48,057 nt of DNA from positions 1-48,057 of the forward strand of contig CANAZG010000014.1 of assembly GCA_947365965.1 (NCBI GenBank). Direction: 5' to 3'. Origin of the DNA: an uncultured Clostridia bacterium (lineage in GTDB: Bacteria > Bacillota > Clostridia > Oscillospirales > Oscillospiraceae). Below the pieces are notes generated by a model, which saw nothing but the letters and a program-made list of their open reading frames with translations, was not told the origin of the DNA and searched no databases. Below, piece after piece: positions 41,493-48,057 of the stretch. The translations under genes were made by a program, and so were the position numbers. Each line of letters starts with the position of its first letter. The stretch's first letter is position 1.

Positions 41493-42563
41493 ATGAAACG
41501 ACACGTCTTAACGGCCCTGCTGGCGGTGTGCTTGGTCCTGGCCCTGCCGGCCTTCCTGGGCAGGGAGCGGGAGATCACGGGGGAGATCGTGGAGGTCCTC
41601 CGGGACAGCGGCGGCACGGTCCTGGTGCTGGAGACGGACCGGGGCCGGCGGACGGGCGTGCTTTTGGAGGAGAACACCACCATCGGGTCCTGGGTGAGCG
41701 GGGTGGACACGGCGGCCTTCGGGGCCAGCCCCCAGCTGCGCAGCGGCGTCTCCGCCGGCTGCCGGGGCCTGGGGCGGTCCGTGGAGACCGGGAACGGAGA
41801 GAGCGTCACCGTCCGGACCGCCTCCCATCTGGCCGTCCACAGCATCCGGACCCCCGGGGCGCTGACGCTGGCGGACGGCACGGCGCTGGACCGGGTGGAC
41901 CAGTCGAACCGGGTCTGCTACGAGCTGCCGGAGGGCCCCCTTCTCCTGTGGGAGGACACGCCCATCGGCCCGGAGAATGTCCACACCGGCGACACAGAGG
42001 GCTTTGACGCCCTGAGCCCCCAGGCCCAGGAGAAGGTGCTGGCCCACTACCGGGCGCAGGGCCCGCTCTACGATCTCCAGGCGGAGCTGGAGCGGGCCTG
42101 GGCCGAGTACCGGGCCGCCGGTGAGCCGGAGGACTTCCAGGGGTACACGGTGGGGCAGGAGATCCGGCCCGCCGGCTCCAACGAGACGCTGATGTACTTC
42201 TGCACCGAGCTCACCCTGCCGGTGGAGGCCGGCGTGGTGGAGTCGCGCCGCCTGACTGCGGCCTTTGACCGGAACACCGGGGCGCTCATAGACAACTGGG
42301 ATATCTTCACCTGCCCGCCGGAGGAGGCGGTCCGCACCATCCTGGAGCTGGCGGAGCCCGGCGACACGGCCCTGCGGCGGGAGATGGAGGCGGCCTTCTC
42401 ACCGGATATGCTGCTCTTTGGCCAGGACGGCCTGGAGGTCTTCTTCCCCCGGGGCTCTCTGCCCAGCCAGGAGTACGGCTGCGGCTTCTACGTGGCCTAC
42501 GAGGGGCCCCTGGCGGACATCCTCCAGGACTGGGCCCTGCCCAGGACTCCGGCGGCAGGCTGA
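41493..42563 (+). CDS. Secreted or membrane-anchored hypothetical protein
   Basis: 356 aa from ATG 41493 with AAGGAGGACTGCGTG upstream (a GTG directly before it is in frame). MKRHVLTALLAVCLVLALPA is a signal peptide or N-terminal anchor. A small beta domain follows (EITGEIVEVLRDSGGTVLVL). The C-terminal part (GLEVFFPRGSLPSQEYGCGF, VAYEGPLADIL) resembles the DUF3298/RsiV-type end. No enzyme motif is visible. It has its own promoter and is followed 9 bp later by the next promoter. Confidence 0.8.
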   Translation: MKRHVLTALLAVCLVLALPAFLGREREITGEIVEVLRDSGGTVLVLETDRGRRTGVLLEENTTIGSWVSGVDTAAFGASPQLRSGVSAGCRGLGRSVETGNGESVTVRTASHLAVHSIRTPGALTLADGTALDRVDQSNRVCYELPEGPLLLWEDTPIGPENVHTGDTEGFDALSPQAQEKVLAHYRAQGPLYDLQAELERAWAEYRAAGEPEDFQGYTVGQEIRPAGSNETLMYFCTELTLPVEAGVVESRRLTAAFDRNTGALIDNWDIFTCPPEEAVRTILELAEPGDTALRREMEAAFSPDMLLFGQDGLEVFFPRGSLPSQEYGCGFYVAYEGPLADILQDWALPRTPAAG

Positions 42564-42571
42564 GAAAATTC

Positions 42572-42600
42572 TTGCCAAGAGCCGGTCCGGGGGCTATAAT
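42572..42600 (+). promoter_or_regulatory. Promoter of the FapA-CheX-CheY operon
   Basis: TTGCCA (42572-42577) and TATAAT (42595-42600), 17-bp spacer. Confidence 0.8.
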
Positions 42601-42653
42601 GGAGCCATAGACAGTCCGTCCCGCCCCTCCAGGGCGGAGACGGCCCCCAGGAG

Positions 42654-44372
42654 GTGATTCCTATCGCGTTCTATCGCACGCTTCTGTCCCGGCTGTTCGG
42701 TGACGAGCCGGAAAAGGAGACCCAGGAGGCCCAGGAGGAGGCGCCCCAGCAGCAGGACCCCGGTCCGCCGCCTCCCGCTCCCCGGGAGCTGACGCTGTCC
42801 CAGGACCACCCGGTCTGTCAGCTGTGGAGCCTTCACGCCTTTACGGCAAAGCGTCTGCCCCAGCCCCGCCTGTGCCTGACGGACCCGCCGGACCTGCCTC
42901 TCGACGAGCAGGAGGCGGAAAAGGAGCTGGCCCGTCTCCAGAGCGCTGTCACCGACAGCGCCGGAAGCCGCCTCGCCCTGCTGGACTCCGGCCGCGCTTC
43001 GGATCTGGACGCCCAGGTGGTGGTCTTCATCTCCGCCGGCGGCATGGCCGCCTGGCTGCTGGTCTATCCCCCGGCGGGCCAGGGCGCTGAGGTGAGCCGC
43101 GAGATGCTGGACCGGGCTCTGGCGGAGAGCAAGGTCAGCTGGGGTCTGGACGAGGCCCTGCTGGAGAGCCTCCCCCAGGACCCGGAGCGGTATTTCCACC
43201 TCTTCCTCTGCGCCTGGGGCAAGAGCGCCATCCAGGGCCTGGACGGCAGGGTGGTGGACCTGTTCCCCCGGGTCCTGGAGCGCTCCGTCGCTGTGGACGA
43301 GAACAACCGGGTGGACTACAACACCCTGAACTTCTTCCAGAACGTCACCCAAGGGGACGTGATCTGTAAGCTGATCCCCCCCACCGAGGGCGTGGAGGGG
43401 CGCACGGTGACGGACCAGCCCATCCCGGCCAGGGACGGCAAGAAGGCAGTCCTGCCCAAGGGCCGCCACACCGAGATCTCCGAGGACGGCATGAGCCTGC
43501 TGGCCTCCTCCTCCGGACATGTGGAGTTCAGCGGCCGGGCCTTCCAGGTCAAGCCCCTGCTGGATATCCCCGCCAACGTGGACTTCTCCACCGGGGACAT
43601 CAACTTCCTGGGGGACGTGTGCATCCACGGGGACATCTGCAGCGGCTTCACCGTGCGGGCCATCGGCAACATCACCGTGGGCGGCGTGGTGGAGGCCTGC
43701 ACCGTGGAGGCCGGCGGGGATCTGGTGGTCTCCGGCGGCGTGCAGGGGGATAATCAGGCCGTCATCCGGGCCCAGCGGAACATCTTTGCCAAATTTATTG
43801 AGAACAGCTGCGTGTACGTGAAGGAGTCCCTCCACGCGGACTGCCTCATCAACTGCGAGGTATACTGCGACGGCGAGGTGGAGGTGCGCTCCGGCCGCAT
43901 GACCGTCATCGGCGGCACGCTGCGGGCCGCCCAGTCGGTCAGCGCCGGCACTGTGGGGTCCCGGGCGGAGTGCCGCACGGAGGTCTCCCTGGGGGGCCAG
44001 CCCTGCGCGGACTTTGAGTGCCGCATCCTCCACCAGGAGATCGAGCAGCTGGAGAAGGATCTGGAAAAGACCGAGCGCCAGCCCGACAGCCCCGCCAAGC
44101 TCAGCAGCATGAGCAAGATGCGGATGCAGCTGATGATTAACCGGAAGAAGCTGGCCCAGCTGGACAAGGAGCTGACCCAGCCGGCGGAGGAGGCGGAGAA
44201 GCCGGAGGATGCGGAGACGGCGGAGAAGCCGGAGAAGCCCCCCCTCCGCCTCACCTGCTCCACCGTCTACCCCGGCACGGTGCTGAGCATCAACGGCGTG
44301 ACGCACCAGTTTGACCGCAGGTACAGCCCCTGCACGGCCGATCTGGCCGACGGGGAGATCCGCCTGCAATAG
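42654..44372 (+). CDS. FapA (DUF342) family protein
   Basis: About 570 aa. DUF342 features: NRVDYNTLNFFQNVTQGDVI, the beta-helix repeats (FSTGDINFLGDVCIHGDICS, VRAIGNITVGGVVEACTVEA, GGDLVVSGGVQGDNQAVIRA), and a coiled C-terminus (EIEQLEKDLEKTERQPDSPA) with a long acidic linker. FapA proteins control flagellar or polar placement in Vibrio; their job in Firmicutes is unknown. Start is uncertain: an in-frame GTG at 42654 overlaps the strong AGGAGG (42649-42654), while no ATG/GTG/TTG lies at the ideal distance, only ATC at 42663. Confidence 0.85.
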   Translation: MIPIAFYRTLLSRLFGDEPEKETQEAQEEAPQQQDPGPPPPAPRELTLSQDHPVCQLWSLHAFTAKRLPQPRLCLTDPPDLPLDEQEAEKELARLQSAVTDSAGSRLALLDSGRASDLDAQVVVFISAGGMAAWLLVYPPAGQGAEVSREMLDRALAESKVSWGLDEALLESLPQDPERYFHLFLCAWGKSAIQGLDGRVVDLFPRVLERSVAVDENNRVDYNTLNFFQNVTQGDVICKLIPPTEGVEGRTVTDQPIPARDGKKAVLPKGRHTEISEDGMSLLASSSGHVEFSGRAFQVKPLLDIPANVDFSTGDINFLGDVCIHGDICSGFTVRAIGNITVGGVVEACTVEAGGDLVVSGGVQGDNQAVIRAQRNIFAKFIENSCVYVKESLHADCLINCEVYCDGEVEVRSGRMTVIGGTLRAAQSVSAGTVGSRAECRTEVSLGGQPCADFECRILHQEIEQLEKDLEKTERQPDSPAKLSSMSKMRMQLMINRKKLAQLDKELTQPAEEAEKPEDAETAEKPEKPPLRLTCSTVYPGTVLSINGVTHQFDRRYSPCTADLADGEIRLQ

Positions 44373-44404
44373 ATTTATAGATTTAGAGAGAGGAGGCGCG
44401 AGGC

Positions 44405-44914
44405 ATGGATACCGCCATGGAGCAGCAGAAGCTGGAGGAGATGCTGGACAGGGCCGTGCGGGAGGTGACCAGACGGACCGCAGGCGTGGAGCTCTTCAAG
44501 ACCCAGGAGCCCCCGTTCGGGGACCTGTGCACCGTGTACATCACCTTCAAAAACGGGTTTCAGTCCAGTCTGACGCTGTGGGGAAACATCTCCCTGCTGG
44601 CCCGCATGGCCCGCAGCGCCCTCCGGGAGGAACATCTGACCCAGCAGGATCTGGAGGACTTCAGCAAGGAATACTTCAACATTCTCTGCGGCAAGATCGC
44701 CGCCCTGCTCTTCCAGGCCACCAAGGTGCCCGCCCGGTTCAGCGTGCCCGCCCTCTACCAGGGCCGCTTTGAGCCGGAGGGGCACAGCCGGCAGTTTGTC
44801 CTCACCTATACGGACGACCAGCGGCAGGGCGTGCAGCTGGTCCACCACGTGCCAGACCGCCGGCAGGAAGACGGTCTGGCGGAATCATTACTTATCAATG
44901 AAAGAGGCGATTGA
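44405..44914 (+). CDS. CheX-like chemotaxis phosphatase domain protein
   Basis: 169 aa after GAGAGGAGGCGCGAGGC. Composition and order (VTRRTAGVELFKTQEPPFGD, YITFKNGFQSSLTLWGNISL, LEDFSKEYFNILCGKIAALL, LTYTDDQRQGVQLVHHV) match CheX/FliY-C family proteins, in which an E-x(2)-N motif acts in dephosphorylating CheY-P; here EYFN (inside SKEYFNILCG) occupies that place. Stop is one base from the start of the response regulator, so the two proteins are made together. Confidence 0.75.
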   Translation: MDTAMEQQKLEEMLDRAVREVTRRTAGVELFKTQEPPFGDLCTVYITFKNGFQSSLTLWGNISLLARMARSALREEHLTQQDLEDFSKEYFNILCGKIAALLFQATKVPARFSVPALYQGRFEPEGHSRQFVLTYTDDQRQGVQLVHHVPDRRQEDGLAESLLINERGD

Positions 44915-44915
44915 C

Positions 44916-45278
44916 ATGGGAAAGAAAATTATGGTGGTAGACGACTCCCGTATGATAGCGCTGCAAATGCAGAATCTGCTGGAGGATACGGAGTACGAGA
45001 TCGCCGTCTACTGCCGCAACGGGGAGGATGCCCTGGCCAAGTACGGCGAGATCCGGCCGGACATCGTGACCATGGACATCATCATGCCCGGCATGGACGG
45101 GCTGGAGACGGCCCAGGCCATTCTGGAGGAGGACAAGGACGCCAGGATTATCATGGTCTCCTCCCTGGCCTATGACGACACCTTTGAGGAGGCCAAGGCC
45201 ATCGGCGCAAAGGGGTTCATCGACAAGCCCTTTGAGAAGGAGCAGCTGCTGGAGGCCTTTGCCAAGGCCCTGAGCTGA
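44916..45278 (+). CDS. Single-domain response regulator, CheY-like
   Basis: 120 aa. KKIMVVDDSRMIALQMQNLL (acidic pocket DD), DIVTMDIIMPGMDGLETAQA (phosphorylatable Asp), MVSSLAYDDTF (Ser switch) and GFIDKPFEKEQL (conserved Lys). No output domain, as in CheY. Start ATG 44916 has GAGGCGATTGAC upstream. Its likely partners are the CheX-like protein just before it and FapA; no histidine kinase or flagellar gene is in the window. Confidence 0.95.
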   Translation: MGKKIMVVDDSRMIALQMQNLLEDTEYEIAVYCRNGEDALAKYGEIRPDIVTMDIIMPGMDGLETAQAILEEDKDARIIMVSSLAYDDTFEEAKAIGAKGFIDKPFEKEQLLEAFAKALS

Positions 45279-45279
45279 C

Positions 45280-45501
45280 ATGGATGATCTTTTTGCCCCC
45301 GGTCCGGATCTGGATGCCATGGACCGGGCGGAGCTGCTGGACTACCTTGCCACGGTCCGGGCGTGGATCGCCGGGCTGGACGGGGAGGAGCCGGAGGACA
45401 TGGACAGCGAGGCCTACGACGCCTGGGGGGACCGCCACGAGGCCCTGGAGGATCTGGCGGACGACATCCTGGACCGGCTGGATGAGCTGGACGAGCCATG
45501 A
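45280..45501 (+). CDS. Small acidic protein (73 aa)
   Basis: ATG 45280 starts one base after the response-regulator stop. Very acidic: DLFAPGPDLDAMDRAELLDY and LEDLADDILDRLDELDEP, predicted helical. No family recognised. The tight coupling suggests a role in the same cassette; it ends at a strong hairpin. Confidence 0.75.
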   Translation: MDDLFAPGPDLDAMDRAELLDYLATVRAWIAGLDGEEPEDMDSEAYDAWGDRHEALEDLADDILDRLDELDEP

Positions 45502-45506
45502 AACAA

Positions 45507-45540
45507 GAGCCGCCGCGCAGTTTATTCTGCGCGGCGGCTC
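45507..45540. terminator. Bidirectional terminator
   Basis: Perfect 14-bp stem (45507-45520 with 45527-45540), 6-nt loop; on the minus strand it is followed by TTGTTTC. Placed between two convergent operons. Confidence 0.8.
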
Positions 45541-45555
45541 GTGTGCCTGTAAGAA

Positions 45556-46674
45556 TTATGTATGGCCGCCATACTGGGCCACAATGGCCTCCAGCTCCGC
45601 CCAGCGGTCCTCCATGTCCTTCACCAGCTTGCACTGGGTCCGGCAGCGGTCCAGGTTCTGTCCCTCCCGGCTGATGTGGAAGTACTCGTCCCCCACCAGA
45701 TGGTCCGTGAGAAACCGCATCCCGCACTCCAGGGTCATGAGCTTGGCGCCCCAGGGCAGGTAGGCCACCTCCTGGGCGGTCAGAGAGCCCTCCGCCCCCT
45801 CCAGGAAGGCCTGGGTATACACCCGGAAGAGGTCCACGTCCAGGCTCACCTTGCTCAGATCCCGCTCGTCCTCGGCGCAGTGGTTGGCCCCGAAGCGGAT
45901 GGAGTCGCCGAAGTCGTTGATGGCCAGACCCGGCATCACCGTGTCCAGGTCAATGATGCAGATGCCCTCCCCGGTCTTCTCGTCCATGAGCACGTTGTTG
46001 AGCTTGGTGTCGTTGTGGGTCACCCGCAGGGGCAGCTTGCCCTCCCGCAGGGCCTGGAGGGCCACGGAGCAGTCCGCCTCCCGGGACAGCATAAAGTCAA
46101 TCTCCTCCCGGCACGCCTTCACCCGGCCCAGCTTGTCCTCCGCCACGGCGGCCTTCAGCTTGCTGAGCCGGTCCTCAGTGTCATGGAACCGGGGGATGGT
46201 CTCGTGGAGGGTGGCGGCGGGATAGCCCTGGAGCAGCCGCTGGAACCGGCCAAAGGCCCGGCCGGAGGCGGCGAACAGCTCCGGCGTCTCCGCGGACTGG
46301 TAGCAGACGGTCCCCTCCACAAAGGGGTAGATCCGCCACGCGCCGCCCTGGCTGTCCGTATAGTAGGGGCTGCCGTCCCTGGGGCGGATCACCTCCAGGG
46401 CCTCCCGGGAACGGTCCCCGCCGTGCTTTTCGATCTCCCGGCCCAGGTAGTCCGTCACGCCGATGATGTTCTCCATCAGCTGGTCCGGCCGCTTGAAAGC
46501 GGCGGGGCTCATGCGCTGGAGGATGAACCGGCGGCAGCAGCGGTCCTCGGGCTGGGTATGCACCACAAAGGTGTCGTTGATGTGCCCCTGGCCGAAGCGG
46601 ACCGCTCCCACCACAGGCGCCATCAGGTCAAAGGACGAGAGCACCTCGCCCAGAAAATCCTCAGCTCTGGCCAT
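45556..46674 (-). CDS. Sugar kinase of the APH fold, N-acetylhexosamine 1-kinase (NahK)-like
   Basis: 372 aa from ATG 46674, one base overlapping the stop of the nucleotidyltransferase gene. APH/choline-kinase-like fold: FGQGHINDTFVVHT (nucleotide loop), LRVTHNDTKLNNVLMDEKTG (catalytic H-N-D-T-K-x-N-N) and IDLDTVMPGLAINDFGDSIR (metal-binding Asp). This set is typical of NahK/LnpB, which makes N-acetylhexosamine 1-phosphate in mucin-glycan use. The neighbours (nucleotidyltransferase, galE) fit that. Exact sugar unknown. Confidence 0.82.
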   Translation of the reverse strand: MARAEDFLGEVLSSFDLMAPVVGAVRFGQGHINDTFVVHTQPEDRCCRRFILQRMSPAAFKRPDQLMENIIGVTDYLGREIEKHGGDRSREALEVIRPRDGSPYYTDSQGGAWRIYPFVEGTVCYQSAETPELFAASGRAFGRFQRLLQGYPAATLHETIPRFHDTEDRLSKLKAAVAEDKLGRVKACREEIDFMLSREADCSVALQALREGKLPLRVTHNDTKLNNVLMDEKTGEGICIIDLDTVMPGLAINDFGDSIRFGANHCAEDERDLSKVSLDVDLFRVYTQAFLEGAEGSLTAQEVAYLPWGAKLMTLECGMRFLTDHLVGDEYFHISREGQNLDRCRTQCKLVKDMEDRWAELEAIVAQYGGHT

Positions 46675-47597
46675 TACGCGTCCCTCCACAGCTTGGCCGG
46701 GTACAGGCCGGCCCTGGTTTTCTCCGCGATGGCCGCCACCACCGCCTCCTTGTCCTCCCGGTACGTCACGCCGTACCACTTGTCCTCGCTGCGCAGCACC
46801 TTCACCCGGGCCTTGCCCTCGTCCAGCAGCTGGCTGACCACGCTGGGCAGGAAGTACTCCGCCTTCAGCGGATTCTCCGCCAGGGCCCTGTCCAGGAAGG
46901 CGGGGAAGCGGGCCTCCGCCTCCTTCAGGAAGCTCCGGTTGAAGCCCCACAGGTTCATGGACACGATGGTGTCCCCGGGCAGATCCGTCCAGGTCTTCCC
47001 GTCGTCCTCGGTGTAACGGGGGGGCTCCCCCTTCTCGATCTTGGTCCGCTCGGTGACCCGGGAGAGGTAGTTGTCCGCCGTCTCCTCGCACACGCCCCGG
47101 GCCACGGTGCCGTTCTCAGTCACCGTGTTGCGCAGCAGGTAGCCCACCATGGCGTACTCGTACAGGTCCCCGTCCGGGTGGGCGCAGAGGTAGTCGAAGA
47201 TCTCCTTGTAGGCCTCGGGGCCGTAGTAGTCGTCGGCGTTGATGACCGCGAAGGGCCCGTCCACCACGTGCCGGGCCGCCAGCACCGCCTGGGCGGTGCC
47301 CCAGGGCTTGGTCCGGTCCGCCGGGACGGCGTAGCCCGCCGGCAGATCCTCCCTCTCCTGGAAGACGTAGCTTACCTCCATCTCCCGGGCCACCCGGTCC
47401 CCCACCAGGGCCTTGAAGTCGGCCTCGATCTCCCGCTTGATGACGAACACCACCCGCTCAAAGCCGGCCCGGCGGGCGTCGTAGATGGAGTAGTCGATAA
47501 TCATCTGGTTGTTCTCGCCCACGGGGTCCAGCTGCTTGAGCCCGCCGTAGCGGCTGCCCATGCCGGCGGCCATGATGAGCAATACAGGCTTGGTCAC
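46674..47597 (-). CDS. Sugar nucleotidyltransferase
   Basis: 307 aa from GTG 47597, which overlaps the galE stop (GTGA). GT-A fold: [20 protein letters not shown] (nucleotide-binding signature), [35 protein letters not shown] (metal-binding Asp). Such proteins activate a sugar 1-phosphate to a UDP or NDP sugar. Between galE and the NahK-like kinase, it could take the kinase product. Confidence 0.85.
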   Translation of the reverse strand: MTKPVLLIMAAGMGSRYGGLKQLDPVGENNQMIIDYSIYDARRAGFERVVFVIKREIEADFKALVGDRVAREMEVSYVFQEREDLPAGYAVPADRTKPWGTAQAVLAARHVVDGPFAVINADDYYGPEAYKEIFDYLCAHPDGDLYEYAMVGYLLRNTVTENGTVARGVCEETADNYLSRVTERTKIEKGEPPRYTEDDGKTWTDLPGDTIVSMNLWGFNRSFLKEAEARFPAFLDRALAENPLKAEYFLPSVVSQLLDEGKARVKVLRSEDKWYGVTYREDKEAVVAAIAEKTRAGLYPAKLWRDA

Positions 47598-48057
47598 TGT
47601 TCCTTCCCTCCTTTATATCCGTTGGGGTTCATGGACTGCCACTTCCAGGAGGAGGCGCACATCTCGTCGATGCCGTACCTGGCCTCCCAACCCAGCTCGT
47701 CCCTGGCCTTGGCGGGGTCGGCGTAGCACTGGGCGATGTCGCCGGGCCGGCGGGGATCCATAGAGTAGGGCAGGGTCCTGCCGCAGGCCTTCTCGTAGGC
47801 GTGGAGCACGTCCAGCACGCTGTAGCCCTTGCCGGTGCCCAGGTTGCAGACAAAGAGGCCGCAGCCGGTGTCCAGCTTCTTCAGCGCGGCCACATGGCCC
47901 CGGGCCAGATCCACCACGTGGATGTAGTCCCGCACGCCGGTGCCGTCGGGGGTGGGGTAGTCATTACCGTAGACGTGGACCTTCTCCAGCTGGCCCACCG
48001 CCACCTTGGCGATATAGGGCACCAGGTTGTTGGGGATGCCGTTGGGGTCCTCGCCGA
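47594..48057 (-). CDS. galE: UDP-glucose 4-epimerase, partial (N-terminus outside the window)
   Basis: Only the C-terminal 154 residues are present; the gene runs off the right edge. [60 protein letters not shown] and [20 protein letters not shown] are GalE hallmarks. Interconverts UDP-glucose and UDP-galactose (or the N-acetyl forms). First gene of a three-gene operon with overlapping start and stop codons. Confidence 0.93.
   Translation of the reverse strand, partial: GEDPNGIPNNLVPYIAKVAVGQLEKVHVYGNDYPTPDGTGVRDYIHVVDLARGHVAALKKLDTGCGLFVCNLGTGKGYSVLDVLHAYEKACGRTLPYSMDPRRPGDIAQCYADPAKARDELGWEARYGIDEMCASSWKWQSMNPNGYKGGKEQ

Noticed and set aside
42594-44369. 591-codon open frame antisense to the FapA gene
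   Set aside because: Leu/Gly/His-rich shadow; the plus-strand frame has clear DUF342 repeats.

Overview
The window looks like chromosomal DNA of a GC-rich, gut-type Firmicute, most likely a Flavonifractor/Lawsonibacter-like member of the Oscillospirales. This is an inference from a Phe-specific T-box on pheST, a perfect CIRCE site on groESL, SsnA/YgfK purine-catabolism proteins, and strong codon bias to G/C at third positions. I could run no database search, so species is not claimed.

Layout. Positions 1-5310 are a decayed mobile-element scar of lower GC. It holds a Tn916-type tyrosine integrase pseudogene split by an IS5-family insertion whose ends and target duplication can be read to the base. 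It also holds a two-gene operon (a Y1-transposase-like protein and a large zinc-ribbon/nuclease protein) and the C-terminal stub of a second integrase. The scar abuts a five-gene tRNA array (Val-Asp-Phe-Gly-Cys, minus strand, 5386-5933) with a consensus promoter and a terminator.

6-15.8 kb: a DUF2156-GNAT fusion and MscS; an NCS2 purine-type permease convergent with ygfK and ssnA, the latter preceded by a structured leader ending in a terminator hairpin; then an 81-aa gene divergent from three small XRE regulators, with two matching operator palindromes between them. 15.8-23 kb is housekeeping: upp, tsaB/tsaE, pheS/pheT with a T-box and a DUF2500 membrane gene. 23-26 kb: a low-GC small gene, a DUF819 membrane protein, a Cof-type HAD hydrolase and a 222-bp MITE-like element.

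26.3-34.9 kb is a sugar-use locus, probably for sucrose or a related alpha-glucoside: PocR/AraC regulator, ABC binding protein and two permeases, LacI regulator, fructokinase and amylosucrase, all on the minus strand. 35-38.2 kb: an unknown gene, ribF, DUF4180, and a lipid-kinase-like gene. 38.2-41.3 kb: CIRCE-groES-[MITE]-groEL and trmB. 41.5-45.5 kb: a secreted protein and a FapA(DUF342)-CheX-CheY-acidic protein operon. 45.5 kb to the end: an N-acetylhexosamine-kinase-like protein, a sugar nucleotidyltransferase and galE (cut by the window edge), which together could feed hexosamines or galactose into UDP-sugars.

The most interesting points are: the Y1-like/zinc-ribbon-nuclease pair in the island; the MITE between groES and groEL, whose terminal repeats match those of the IS at 200-1022; the ssnA leader with an attenuator-like terminator; the operator pair with XRE genes; and the FapA-CheX-CheY cassette.
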